The notes beneath the pieces were generated by a model. That model was not told the DNA's origin and searched no databases. It was given only the letters and a program-made list of their open reading frames with translations. DNA of 64,000 bases from Cephalotus follicularis (taxonomy: Eukaryota; Streptophyta; Magnoliopsida; Oxalidales; Cephalotaceae): positions 6,564-70,563 of the forward strand of contig BDDD01005238.1 in NCBI GenBank assembly GCA_001972305.1. The letters are read 5' to 3'. Within the stretch, counting starts at the first letter, position 1. Every line of letters begins with the position of its first letter. A program made the position numbers and the translations under genes. Shown one piece after another: positions 35,551-46,384 of the stretch.

Positions 35551-36987
35551 TCAGCTCCTACCTATCATATCCTCAATGAGTTGTCCGATTGAATTGAATG
35601 AAGATCCGCCATCCATCAGAGCCTTCCTAGCCATTTCGGACATACCCTTAACTTTCTTCCTCAGCTCTTCATCACCATTCATCAAACATCTGATGGCTCT
35701 CTCTATTTCATCACCTGTCACAAGTTGACTATCTGTCGATCGATAATCTAATCTCAACTCCAAAGCTAATCCCAATTCTTTCACCATTTCAAATGCATTA
35801 AGCTGTTGTTCAGCATACATAGGCCATGTTACAATGGGGACGCCATGCCACAAGCTCTCCAATATAGAGTTCCACCCACAATGTGATATGAATCCTCCGA
35901 TGGACTTGTGGGCGAGGACTTCCACCTGCGGGGCCCACCCACATGTCTTTCCTCTCCCTTTGATCCTTTCCAAGAATCCTTCAGGTAGCATGTCCTTGTA
36001 ATTAGTGTAAGGACTAGTCACCGAGGCTTCAGCTTTTGTTGGTGGCACTCGGATGGACCATAAAAACCTGCATCCACTTTGCTCAAGCCCAAGTGCTATT
36101 TCCCTCACTTGGGGCACCTCAAAGCTCCCCCTACTTCCAAAACATAAAAACACAACTGATGATTGAGGCTGATCATCTAACCATTTCATGATCTTGTCAT
36201 ACTCAGCTTGGTTTAAATCCGGGTGAGGTTGTCTCTTGTCTTCAAGAACAGGTCCAACCGGGTAGACAGGAGGGATTTGTGCATTCGAAAAAGAGTTAAC
36301 GGTATAAGTCTCAAGCTCAACGAATGTATTTACAATTATACCCTTGACATCCTTGAATCTTTGAGCAAGCTTTATGCAACTACTATAACCACCTTGCTTG
36401 TTAAACAAGCCATCAAGTAAAACACATGGAGGAACGGGGTTAGCAAAACCTGGCAGTAAGATCTCAGGATCTGTTTTTTCAAACTCGAAACCAATTTGAA
36501 TATGGCGAGTTGGTAAATATAGCATTAAATCCAAGAATCCTGCATTACTGGTTAAGAACATATACGAAGGAAGACCAAATTCATTGGCAACATCAATCAT
36601 GGACACGCAACAGAAATCAAGAACTAACCCTGCAACTAGAACTGAACCTGAGCTAGAGTCCGATGATGTTACGATATCTTTGACAACAATTTTGACATGA
36701 GGTATGTAACTTTCAATGAATGTACAGACATAGCTTGAAACAGATTTCTGCATCAAAGTTGGTGGAGGAGGATCTACTGGAGGGAGGCCAATGAGTTGGA
36801 TTTGGGGTTGTGAAGCAGTGAGAGATTTTGTGTATGCATCAACAAAAGTAGCGGTAGGAAACTTCATGACAAGTACTGTGATGGAGATTCGATCATCTCG
36901 TTCGATTAAGCGTTTTGAAAATTCAAGGGTCGACACCAGATGGCCGATTCCTGGTGCTGGAATGAATATCAGCTCTGCTCTTTTCAT
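35551..36987 (-). CDS. UDP-glycosyltransferase, UGT71-like, copy A
   Basis: Single-exon GT1-family enzyme of 478 residues, a normal length. Such enzymes move glucose from UDP-glucose to hydroxyl groups of small molecules (flavonoids, terpenoids, hormones) in the cytosol. The start MKRAELIFIPAPGIGHL places the catalytic His at residue 16; the partner Asp is probably in LVLDFCC near residue 122. The PSPG sugar-nucleotide box begins WAPQVEVLAHKSIGGF, contains HCGWNS and ends in MYAEQ; the final Gln usually indicates UDP-glucose. The WLDDQPQSSVVFLCFGS region is typical of UGT71. No lesion is seen. A TATA-like CTATATAACA lies at 37035-37026. The acceptor substrate cannot be read from the sequence. 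It is about 93% identical to copy B. Confidence 0.93.
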   Translation of the reverse strand: MKRAELIFIPAPGIGHLVSTLEFSKRLIERDDRISITVLVMKFPTATFVDAYTKSLTASQPQIQLIGLPPVDPPPPTLMQKSVSSYVCTFIESYIPHVKIVVKDIVTSSDSSSGSVLVAGLVLDFCCVSMIDVANEFGLPSYMFLTSNAGFLDLMLYLPTRHIQIGFEFEKTDPEILLPGFANPVPPCVLLDGLFNKQGGYSSCIKLAQRFKDVKGIIVNTFVELETYTVNSFSNAQIPPVYPVGPVLEDKRQPHPDLNQAEYDKIMKWLDDQPQSSVVFLCFGSRGSFEVPQVREIALGLEQSGCRFLWSIRVPPTKAEASVTSPYTNYKDMLPEGFLERIKGRGKTCGWAPQVEVLAHKSIGGFISHCGWNSILESLWHGVPIVTWPMYAEQQLNAFEMVKELGLALELRLDYRSTDSQLVTGDEIERAIRCLMNGDEELRKKVKGMSEMARKALMDGGSSFNSIGQLIEDMIGRS

Positions 36988-37025
36988 TGTAGCTTTTATG
37001 ATATTTCTTTCTTGTAACAGTTTTG

Positions 37026-37035
37026 TGTTATATAG
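37026..37035 (-). promoter_or_regulatory. TATA box of UGT copy A
   Basis: Minus strand CTATATAACA, about 40 bp before the ATG at 36987, implying a very short 5' leader. The same element with one change lies before copy B (41422-41431). Confidence 0.55.
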
Positions 37036-37266
37036 TTCTTGAGAGTTGATAAATTGAAGAGTAAAGAATCAAACGTGAGAAAGATAAATGAATGAAAACT
37101 GGCCACAAGATGAAGCTTTGACTTAAAAATTAAATACGTGATGTCGTGTGCAATGACAGCAGCGGCTACTTGTTTAATGATTTTGTTGGAAAGGACAAGA
37201 AACTACACACTTTGAATTTGTTTTTTTTTTCTTTTCATCATCAAATGATACAATAGACGTTTACAG

Positions 37267-37830
37267 TGTTAAGATCTGCGTCCCACATCGAAAATATTAA
37301 GTGGACTTGTTCAATATATATACTTGAAAGATATCTCTTTCTTATAAGCATGCTTTTAGGAATTCCGAATGCTTCTTTCCACTTCTCCTTCTTCAATTGC
37401 TTCTCGAATGAAATGATGTTTGATGATGTTTGATTGCAATATGTCTTGAGTGACTATGAAACACTGGATTCTTTGCCATAACAATTGTTGACTTGTTGTC
37501 GCAGTAAATCAGAGTACTTTTCTCTTGTTTTACACCAATATCTTTCATTATTCTTCTTAACCAAATTGCCTGTGAAGTTGCTAATGCAACTGAGATGTAT
37601 TCTATTTCAGCAAAAGACTGCGCAACTGATTGTTGCTTCTTGGAGGCCCATGAGAACACACCTGACCCCAGTGAAAATGCATATCCTGAAGTGCTTTTCA
37701 TGTTATCAATACCACCACCCCAATCACTGTCGCAGTAGCCAACTAAATTCATCTTTGAATTTTTGCCGTATGATTCCATGGCCAGGAGTACCTCAAATGT
37801 ACCATAACACCCTTTTGTAACGAAATGTTA
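37267..37830 (-). pseudogene. Ty1/copia RNase H and LTR fragment
   Basis: The minus-strand frame 37779-37393 encodes a copia RNase H (LVGYCDSDWGGGIDNMKSTSGY, LIYCDNKSTIVMAKNPVFH, RHIAIKHH). It is followed to 37267 by sequence that looks like an LTR end (TGTTAAGATCTGCGTCCCAC on the plus strand). The rest of the element is absent. It lies at the right border of duplication unit A, between the two UGT units. Confidence 0.85.
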
Positions 37831-38015
37831 AAAGTATCTTGTCGTATTAAAAGAAAATAAAGAATAGAGACACAATATTTATCCTTATTTACTGAATCTA
37901 GGCTACGTCTAGAGTAAACCCTCAATAAAAGAGAATGTAAACCATAAAATAACCTCTGATGATAAAAGAGTTATCACTATTAACCACATTGATTTTGCAA
38001 ATAATAATTTAACTA
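37831..38015. other. spacer between copia fragment and solo LTR
   Basis: AT-rich, no gene recognised. It ends with the target duplication AACTA (38011-38015). Confidence 0.5.
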
Positions 38016-38415
38016 TGTTGGAAATATTTATAAAATATGGGGCTTACATTAATTGTTATTTTTTGTTTTATAAAACTGGTAGGATAATGATCCTTGAGAC
38101 AAGCTTATAGCCCAATAGCCCTTTAGTGATCTATTTTGTATGGGCTGGCGCACTTCAGGTTGTAGATGTGGGTTGTGGTTAGTATGGGCTTTAGTGACCT
38201 AATGGGCATGATGAGAAGACTCATTAGTGTTTACTATATATATATCGGGCTAGTTCCTCTCTCTTGTCACCAAGAGTTGTTTTCGATTCCCATCTAAGAA
38301 CCACATTTTGTTTGGTGAAAAAGAGTGGAAGACTTGTCTGTTTGATCTAGGATACGATCCTTACTCATTAATTCTTGTGTTCTAATATCGCATATGATCC
38401 TTTTAATTTTCAACA
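38016..38415 (+). mobile_element. solo LTR (400 bp) with target duplication AACTA
   Basis: Starts TGTTGGAAATAT, ends TTTTCAACA and is flanked on both sides by AACTA (38011-38015 and 38416-38420). An inverted, truncated relative lies at 41746-42036. The two differ by about 50 bp internally, near GATCTAGGAT. Confidence 0.88.
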
Positions 38416-38944
38416 AACTAAACATACGATTTTATTTAAAATGATATGTACACTACACATAATTTGTTGGCATGATAACTATTAACATGGTACGTCCTGT
38501 TCCAAAGTAAAAATAAGTTTTATTCGTGAGATATGATGTTTGAGGAATCTATCATTACGGTGTGTCATAAAAAACAAGTTCTCTTCATTTGATATTATAA
38601 TATGGCATTTTCATTTTTAATCTATATCCATAGCATTTAAATATTTAATATTATACTTTTCTTGATAAAGACAATCTCACATCATATGAGACAGACACTT
38701 ATAATATCTATTAAACATTGATATATATAATTTTTTATAATTAATTATAAAAAAATCAGTTATACTTTAATTATTTTGTGAACACGTCATAAATATTATT
38801 TTTTAATTTTTACTTTGACCCTTCCAAACTTCTATGATTGGATCCGTCCCCGCGGACTGTAGTCGACAACCTCAACGATTTGAGGTCCCCTCAAGGTTTA
38901 AAAATATTGTTTTGCACGGCCACCAGCTGCTGACGTTTTTTTTT

Positions 38945-39200
38945 TGATGAAAAGGTAGTAATTCATTAATAAAAAACGCAACTTTTAGTTAAACAACAAT
39001 ATGGGCAACTCAGTCTGCCAGTTACTGCCCGATAGAGTGATGGAAACTATTGAAATTTCACTGATGCAGGAAGTACAATCTTACAATGAAGATGTTAATA
39101 ATGCAGGAAGAAATGGCAGAGGGATAGTCAGTCCTGAGGAGTGCATGGTTGCTGTTGAGTTCTCTGCTTATTGGAATCTGCAACTCAGAGAATGAAAATG
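38945..39200 (+). pseudogene. receptor-kinase C-terminal fragment, duplicate
   Basis: The frame 39001-39195 (DRVMETIEISLMQEVQ, RGIVSPEECMVAV) matches the last part of the kinase pseudogene at 34622-34840. It is joined directly to the leader sequence that precedes the kinase remnant in unit A. It keeps PEECMVAV, which is frameshifted in unit A. No kinase catalytic motif is present. Confidence 0.75.
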
Positions 39201-39945
39201 GCATGTGGTGACAGAACTACAAGGGAACAATTTCTCGTCAGCAGGACTTGATCTGATGGTTTGGGCTATTATTTTTGGGGTCTTTCTTATTGGTCTTTTG
39301 TTTAATGTATACTGCCAAATTTTGATTTTGTAGGATATCATAAGCATATAAGGAAAAAATGCTGAGTGAATTCCATCATAAGTTGTATAATTTTGGGGAC
39401 CAAATGACAGGATCAATTAATTATATTTTTAAGTTTGGAGATTCAAATTCTATGACAACCCAGATCCGAAATAAGTTAGAAACTATAACATGAGCACAAT
39501 AGAGCAGTTGAGTAAGGAAAAATTAGATAACATGATGCAAATTGCAATATGCAATCCTCTACTACATTTCATAAATTTGCCATAGATTCACAAAAACTGT
39601 TGAACTTTCTTACTGCCAGGTAATACAATCCTAAAACAAAAATGCCTATAATGCTAGAAGTAGTAGCAGACAGATAGTCGATACAAAGGACTGCTTCTAC
39701 AGTGTTGTTGGAAACGATGTGGTTTTATAACAGATTTTGTAAAAATGAAGCAAACAGAGTCTTTATATAATTTGTTCAAAACGTACCAAAATAGTTGCCT
39801 CTTAAAATTCGGCACACAACCGTACCCGAGAAGGAAAAAGACATATGGCAATAGTAGAAGGATAACAATTGTTTTGCTTGGTGACAGTTTTGTAATGAAG
39901 GGTAATTATCAGCTAAAAAACACATAATCATATGAAAGCTAATTA

Positions 39946-41382
39946 TCAGCTCCTACCTATCATATCCTCAATCAGTTGTCCGATTGAATTGAATGAAGAT
40001 CCGCCATCCATCAGAGCCTTCCTAGCCATTTCGGACATACCCTGAACTTTCTTCCTCAGCTCTTCATCACCATTCATCAAACATTTGATGGCTCTCTCTA
40101 TTTCATCACCTGTCACAAGTTGACTATCTTTCGATCGATAATCTAATCTCAACTCCAAAGCTAATCCCAATTCTTTCACCATTTTAAATGCATTAAGCTG
40201 TTGTTCAGCATACATAGACCATGTTACAATGGGGACGCCATGCCACAAGCTCTCCAATATAGAGTTCCACCCACAATGTGATATGAATCCTCCGATGGAC
40301 TTGTGGGCGAGGACTTCCACCTGCGGGGCCCACCCACATGTCTTTCCTCTCCCTTTGATCCTTTCCAAGAATCCTTCAGGTAGCATGTCCTTGTAATTAG
40401 TGTAAGGACTAGTCACCGAGGCTTCAGCTTTTGTTGGTGGCACTCGGATGGACCATAAAAACCTGCATCCACTTTGCTCAAGCCCAAGTGCTATTTCCCT
40501 CACTTGGGGCACCTCAAAGCTCCCCCTACTTCCAAAACATAAAAACACAACTGATGATTGAGGCTGATCATCTAACCATTTCATGATCTTGTCACACTCA
40601 GCTTGGTTTAAATCCGGGTGAGGTTGTCTCTTGCCTTCAAGAACCGGTCCAACCGGGTAGACAGGAGGGATATGTGCATTCGAAAAAGAGTTAACGGTAT
40701 AAGTCTCAAGCTCAACGAATGTATTCACAATTATACCCTTGACATCCTTGAACCTTTGAGCAAGCTTTATGTAACTACTATAACCACCTTCCTTGTTAAA
40801 CAAGCCATCAGGCAAAACGCATGGAGGAACAGGGATAGTAAAACCAGGCAGTAAGATCTCAGGATCTGTTTTTTCAAACTCGAAACTAATTTGCTTATGG
40901 CGAGTTGGTAAATGTAGCATGAAATCCAAGAATCCTGCATTAGTGGTTAAGAACATATACGAAGGAAGACCAAATTCATTGGCGACATCAATCATGGACA
41001 CGCAGAAGAAATCAAGAACTAACCCTGCAACTTGAACTGAACCTGAGCTAGAGTCCGATGATGTTACGATATCTTTGACAACATTTTTGACATGTGGTAT
41101 GTAACTTTCAATGAATGAACAGAGATAGCGTTCACCAGATTCCTTCATCAGGGTTGGTGGAGGAGGATCTACTGGAGGGAGGCCAATGAGTTGGATTCTG
41201 GATTGTGAAGCAGTGAGTGATTTTGTGTATTCATCAACAAAAGTAGCGATAGGAAACTTCATGACAAGTACTGTGATGGAGATTCGATCATCTCGTTCGA
41301 TTAAGCGTTTTGAAAATTCAAGGGTCGACACCAGATGGCCGACTCCTGGCGATGGAATGAATATCAGCTCTGCTCTTTTCAT
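39946..41382 (-). CDS. UDP-glycosyltransferase, UGT71-like, copy B
   Basis: Single-exon, 478 residues, full length and intact, with the catalytic His at residue 16 (SPGVGHL) and a complete PSPG box that reads TWSMYAEQ where copy A reads TWPMYAEQ. By hand count it differs from copy A at 34 residues. Twenty-nine of these lie in the N-terminal half, which binds the acceptor; residues of roughly 256-370 are identical. The replaced stretch QKSVSSYVCT/KESGERYLCS is the densest cluster. The two enzymes may therefore use different acceptors, which is an inference. A TATA-like CTATATAGCA precedes the ATG. Confidence 0.93.
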   Translation of the reverse strand: MKRAELIFIPSPGVGHLVSTLEFSKRLIERDDRISITVLVMKFPIATFVDEYTKSLTASQSRIQLIGLPPVDPPPPTLMKESGERYLCSFIESYIPHVKNVVKDIVTSSDSSSGSVQVAGLVLDFFCVSMIDVANEFGLPSYMFLTTNAGFLDFMLHLPTRHKQISFEFEKTDPEILLPGFTIPVPPCVLPDGLFNKEGGYSSYIKLAQRFKDVKGIIVNTFVELETYTVNSFSNAHIPPVYPVGPVLEGKRQPHPDLNQAECDKIMKWLDDQPQSSVVFLCFGSRGSFEVPQVREIALGLEQSGCRFLWSIRVPPTKAEASVTSPYTNYKDMLPEGFLERIKGRGKTCGWAPQVEVLAHKSIGGFISHCGWNSILESLWHGVPIVTWSMYAEQQLNAFKMVKELGLALELRLDYRSKDSQLVTGDEIERAIKCLMNGDEELRKKVQGMSEMARKALMDGGSSFNSIGQLIEDMIGRS

Positions 41383-41421
41383 TGTAGCTTTTATGATATT
41401 TCTTTCTTGTAGCAGTTTTGT

Positions 41422-41431
41422 GCTATATAGT
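41422..41431 (-). promoter_or_regulatory. TATA box of UGT copy B
   Basis: Minus strand CTATATAGCA, about 40 bp before the ATG at 41382, in a promoter otherwise almost identical to that of copy A. Confidence 0.5.
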
Positions 41432-41745
41432 TCTTGAGAGTTGACAAATTGAAGAGTAAAGAATCAAACGCGAGAAAGATAAACGAATGAAAACTGGCCA
41501 CAAGATGAAGCTTGACTTAAAAATTAAATACGAGATGTCGTGTGCAATGACAGCAGCGGCTACTTCTTTAATGATTTTGTTGGAAAGAACAAGAAACTTC
41601 ACACTTTGAACTTGTTTTTTATTCTTTTCATCAAATGATACAATAGACGTTTATAGGACTCTAAATACACTTCAAAGGACACGTTACATTAACTCACGTA
41701 TATAAATATTTAAGTTCATGTATACATGAATTAATGTATTAAAAA

Positions 41746-42036
41746 TGTTGAAATAAATAATAGGATCATATGCGATATTATAACACAAGAATTAATGAGT
41801 AAGGATCGTACCTGATTGAGCCATGTTCAACTGTGCAGCGGAATATCAAATCGGTGCGATCCTAGATCAAACAGACAGGTCTTCCCCTCCTTTTCACCAG
41901 ACAGAATGTGGTTCTTAGATGAGAATCGAAAACAACTTGCGGTGACAGGAGAGGGGACTTAGCCCGACATAAATATAGTAAACACTAATGAGCCTTCCCA
42001 TCATGCCCATTAGGTCACTAAAGCCCACACTAACCA
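41746..42036 (-). mobile_element. truncated LTR, inverted relative of 38016-38415
   Basis: Starts TGTTGAAATAAATAATAGG on the plus strand and matches the reverse complement of the solo LTR at 38016-38415. It carries an extra stretch of about 50 bp (around 41812-41862) and breaks off at TAACCA (42036), exactly where the next gypsy fragment begins. Confidence 0.8.
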
Positions 42037-42935
42037 TGAGAAAATTACAAGCCACTCTTGGTACTCGACAGTGTTCCAACACTGTTTTCCATCCCCAGGC
42101 TGATAATGAGTCTGAAAGAACCCCATTTTATCAAGTCAAAGTGGGTGAATGGAGTCTTTAGGGACCAAAGTTGGCGACGAAAACTATGAAAAAGGCTGTT
42201 GCTGATACAAAACAGAGCAGAAAAGTTATGCGGACTACCGCATAGGGAAACTGGAAAGTACAATGGGAGACCAGGAAGGGCGAGAAATTCCCTATTGGCC
42301 TCCGATTTGATATCGGAGTGTGAAACGGAAGCGTGATAATGGAAACGGTGGGCGAAATTGATGAAAATTTTGGCAATGAATCGGTAATGGACCCACATTT
42401 TCTGGAATCGATAAAGGGATTTAATGTATTGGAAAGCGACGGAATTGTTGTGAACCGAGTGGTTATGGGCCGAATGGCCCTGCATATGGGAAGAATGATT
42501 GAAAAATGTACTGTTATCAAACGTATGGCCAAAGACTGTACTGTTACAGAAATCGCATGTCTGAACGGTGTAACCATTTTATATGTATTTAGTTAGCCTC
42601 TAGACTGTCACCAGAAGAATGAATTGAAATGACGAGAGTGCGTAGTGCTGATGTTACGGTAATGCTATGAAAGAGAAATGAGCGCAGCGGAAGCCTGGAA
42701 ATGACATAAGGGTGATGTATCCTCTCATGTGGTGATTCTAGAATCTCGGGACGAGATTCCTTTAAGGGGGGAGGATTGTAATACCCGAAATTTTTGTAAA
42801 TAATTGAGGAATGAAAATTGGGTCCAAAAATGTAATATTGCCATTGTTAGACTGGAATCGAGAATGGGCCAAATTGATAAATGGATAGTGGAAGTTTTGG
42901 GCCAAAAATATATTAATATAGTCTTTGGGCTTTTA
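42037..42935 (+). repeat. 899-bp direct repeat, copy 1 (integrase tail + LTR start)
   Basis: Aligns without gaps over 899 bp to 48570-49468, with roughly 10-12 mismatches by eye. It covers a decayed integrase end, the polypurine tract TTAAGGGGGGAGGA and the first 159 bp of the LTR. Confidence 0.9.
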
Positions 42936-45420
42936 ATATGTGATAGATATAAAATGGCTTTTGGCATATAAATAGGTTAATTTTATTTGGGCTTGAAAAT
43001 GGGCCAGACTCTATTGACCCGAAATTGTAAGGAAATGAGAGGAAAATGGATTGTTTTTGGGCTTAAGAGTGGTTGCTGGGCTAAATGAAGTTAAAAGGGG
43101 AAGGAACACTTTAGACAGCCTACAATGTGAAGGTTGCTAGAATTATCTCCAAAATTCTAGAGCCTTCCGCCGTATGCCTATAAAAAGGAAGTGAGAGTGA
43201 GATGATGGATGTTGATAATTTTGGTTGAGAAAGAGTAGCTCTCTGGAGGCAAGTGAGGAGTGTAACAGCTGAGCAAGGAAAGGAATTGGAGGAGACAATG
43301 AGCAATTGAAGGAAGGCAAAGGAGGAACCAGTGGAGGAAGTGAGCATCTCAGGATTTCCAGGTAGGATCTCCTACCAGCACTCCCAAGTAATTTTAATTA
43401 ATATAGTTGCATTATTGTTAGTGTAGCATGAATGTTTTAGAATGTAAGCATAGAAGGTGACTACTCACCCTGAGATAGAGTACCCTAGATGCATATACAT
43501 TCCGAAATGAGGGAAATGTGTTTTATTTGAACTGTACACATTGCATGGCGCTGTCCTCACGCAAGCATGCGCCTGGGCATCCAAAGCTCGCATTCTAGAA
43601 TGCCAACAATATGCCAGGCTCCAATTCTCCATGCGTGCCGAGGAAGAGGACACACAAATGCCAAAACGATTGAGGACCCAAACGCCCGAGGTAGGTCTTG
43701 CAAGCCCGGGATGCGCCGGGGTATTATCACCCGAGGATGACATGTGCAGAGAACGCCAATGTCCTCTACCATGCGTCCCGCTTGTTACAGGCGACGAGGA
43801 CACCATGCGCAGAGGACACCATTGTCCTCTGCCTTGCACCCCGTCCACTGCAGGTGCCTAGGACGCCAAGTGCCGAGGAAGATAATGCTGAGAATGACCT
43901 CTGTCGAGCTTGTCCTCTGCCATGTGCATTGCCGAGCTCCTCCCCTGCCAGGTAGCGCCAATGCTAGCGAGCTCGTCCTCTGTTTTAGTGCTTTGGTGAC
44001 AGGGGGCGCCCGGGCACGTCATACCAATATACAGAGCATGAGCTGGGATGACGAGCAGTGTCCCGTGACTGCAGCGCATGCTTGACAGGGCACCAAGCAC
44101 CCTCTACGCATGCGTCCTGTGCATGCCGAGGCACTAAGCACTCATCTGCCATGCGCGACGTTCTCTGCTCCGCGTCCGAGAAGGAAAGGGTGAGCATACA
44201 ATGGCGCCAACTATCCTTTGTGTGCTCCTCTCAGCCATACAAGATGTTTATTTGCCATAGCGTCACGCACCTGAGCTATCCACCGGACGCCTGGACTCTT
44301 CTCTCATGAGGAAGCAAGGTTGAAGACGCACCAGTGCTGCCTACGTGCACATTGTGCATGAAACGGGGCGTNNNNNNNNNNNNNNNNNNNNNNNNNNNNN
44401 NNNNNNNNNNNNNNNNNNNNNNNNNNNNNNNNNNNNNNNNNNNNNNNNNNNNNNNNNNNNNNNNNNNNNNNNNNNNNNNNNNNNNNNNNNNNNNNNNNNN
44501 NNNNNNNNNNNNNNNNNNNNNNNNNNNNNNNNNNNNNNNNNNNNNNNNNNNNNNNNNNNNNNNNNNNNNNNNNNNNNNNNNNNNNNNNNNNNNNNNNNNN
44601 NNNNNNNNNNNNNNNNNNNNNNNNNNNNNNNNNNNNNNNNNNNNNNNNNNNNNNNNNNNNNNNNNNNNNNNNNNNNNNNNNNNNNNNNNNNNNNNNNNNN
44701 NNNNNNNNNNNNNNNNNNNNNNNNNNNNNNNNNNNNNNNNNNNNNNNNNNNNNNNNNNNNNNNNNNNNNNNNNNNNNNNNNNNNNNNNNNNNNNNNNNNN
44801 NNNNNNNNNNNNNNNNNNNNNNNNNNNNNNNNNNNNNNNNNNNNNNNNNNNNNNNNNNNNNNNNNNNNNNNNNNNNNNNNNNNNNNNNNNNNNNNNNNNN
44901 NNNNNNNNNNNNNNNNNNNNNNNNNNNNNNNNNNNNNNNNNNNNNNNNNNNNNNNNNNNNNNNNNNNNNNNNNNNNNNNNNNNNNNNNNNNNNNNNNNNN
45001 NNNNNNNNNNNNNNNNNNNNNNNNNNNNNNNNNNNNNNNNNNNNNNNNNNNNNNNNNNNNNNNNNNNNNNNNNNNNNNNNNNNNNNNNNNNNNNNNNNNN
45101 NNNNNNNNNNNNNNNNNNNNNNNNNNNNNNNNNNNNNNNNNNNNNNNNNNNNNNNNNNNNNNNNNNNNNNNNNNNNNNNNNNNNNNNNNNNNNNNNNNNN
45201 NNNNNNNNNNNNNNNNNNNNNNNNNNNNNNNNNNNNNNNNNNNNNNNNNATTGTATAACATTGGGTAATATCCACACAAGTGAGTATTTATTGGATTTAT
45301 TCCGCATGCAATATTATATTGCTGAAAGTTTTTAATTATTCCGCTAAATTGTAAATGAATGGTACTGTTCGTAGCGCGTCAAACCTTGGGGGTTGACCCT
45401 TGGGGTTTTGGGGCGTTACA
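42777..45420 (+). repeat. 5' LTR of the decayed gypsy element (contains assembly gap)
   Basis: TGTAATACCC at 42777 to GGCGTTACA at 45420. It shares its first 159 bp and last 170 bp with the 3' LTR (49310-49714), which lacks the middle. The middle holds a GC-rich block (about 43530-44371) rich in GAGGACACC, GTCCTCTGCC and CATGCGC words. Confidence 0.85.
44372..45249. other. assembly gap (878 N)
   Basis: Unsequenced bases inside the 5' LTR. The open frames that cross it are artefacts. Confidence 1.
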
Positions 45421-45424
45421 GACT

Positions 45425-45436
45425 TGGTATCAGAGC
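45425..45436 (+). other. primer-binding site (initiator Met-tRNA type)
   Basis: TGGTATCAGAGC, four bases after the LTR end. It is the same 12-mer as in the nested gypsy element at 23696-23707. Confidence 0.85.
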
Positions 45437-46384
45437 CGAGGTTCTCCTGTTCTGGATACTCCAGTAGGGAGTCCTTGGCTTATAAAGTTACTGCATGCGG
45501 ACAAACGAGTGGATATTAACCCTTTGAAGTTATACAAAAGGTGAAATTAGACGGTCATCGAAATAAAACTGCACAAGGAGCAAGAATCGAGGCGATGAAT
45601 GGGCATACTCAAACTCTGAGAGATGCAGAAGAAGTAAATGTTACCCAAGAAATGGTAGTGGGGTCCATGACGTATGACATGGATAAGTGACTGATTGACT
45701 GATTGATGGACTGAGTGGTTTAAGGGACCCTAAGCTAGATCCCTTGGGGACTAGCTAATGAGTAATTGGATAAATGATTGATTGCGTAATGGATTGACGG
45801 AATGAAGGACTGAATGTATGACTGCATAATGAATGATTGAATGTAGGAATGATTGATTGGGCGGCTAAGTGAATAACTGACTGATTAAAAAGGGATGCGG
45901 TTAACTACTTGTATATATACTGGTATGGGACGGTATATATATATTTAGTCAACCACTAGATGTTAACTATTTATGTATATGTTGGTATGGGACGACATAT
46001 ACATACCTAGTCAGCTTCTAGATTCCCGATAGAATGCTAAGATAGTGGAGTGAGACTGAATGAACTAAGAATGAATGGATTACGATTGAATGGACTGTTA
46101 TTGAATGGATTGCGAATAAACAGATTGAATAATTACGGATTATACGGTCACAGAATGATTATGGAATGATGGGCTATTTGCATGTAATGCATACGTGGAC
46201 TGGGACAAGAAGGTGTGACCTTTGATGTGCCAGAGCAGTCTCCGTTCCAGTCTTGGAACGCTAACCGAACCAAATAATGTCCACTATGAAGACTCATAGA
46301 CTCATAAGGCAAAGTTGTGATACTTGCCTGGCACATGTTATGGACAGTAACAGATGAGTACCGAAATTTGAGGCTGTTACGGTA
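45437..46384 (+). other. gag-position region with no gag, TGANTGA-rich
   Basis: No gag domain can be read in any frame. From about 45680 to 46140 the sequence is dense in GATTGA, GAATGA and GACTGA words. A short imperfect tandem pair (45898-45962 and 45963-46024) has GGTATGGGACG inside each unit. Confidence 0.65.

Larger units (their letters stand above)
32930..37264. repeat. segmental tandem duplication, unit A (kinase remnant + UGT)
   Basis: This 4.3-kb unit is homologous to unit B at about 38435-41657. Shared parts are the AT-rich left flank, the end of a receptor-kinase pseudogene, about 700 bp of UGT downstream DNA, the UGT gene and its promoter up to AATGATACAATAGACGTTTA (ends 37264 and about 41657). 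Unit B lacks 33690-34640 of unit A, the main body of the kinase remnant. Confidence 0.88.
38435..41657. repeat. segmental tandem duplication, unit B (UGT + kinase tail)
   Basis: Second copy of the unit at about 32930-37264, in the same orientation. After TATGGGCAAC (39002-39011) it continues at the equivalent of 34625, so the kinase body is missing. It ends at about 41657, next to the truncated LTR at 41746. Confidence 0.88.

Noticed and set aside
39946-41382. UGT copy B as a pseudogene
   Set aside because: The reading frame is full length, and the catalytic His, HCGWNS and the final Gln of the PSPG box are all present.
42333-42596. 87-codon open frame conserved at 42333-42596 and 48866-49129
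   Set aside because: Both copies lie in the 899-bp repeat, so conservation reflects recent duplication. The region corresponds to a decayed integrase tail in another frame.
43540-44309. Cluster of overlapping open frames on both strands in GC-rich DNA
   Set aside because: Open frames arise from high GC and repeated words; none has a domain, and the block lies inside an LTR.
44276-45335. Long open frames of 300-340 codons around the N stretch
   Set aside because: They consist almost entirely of unknown bases; the gap creates the openness.
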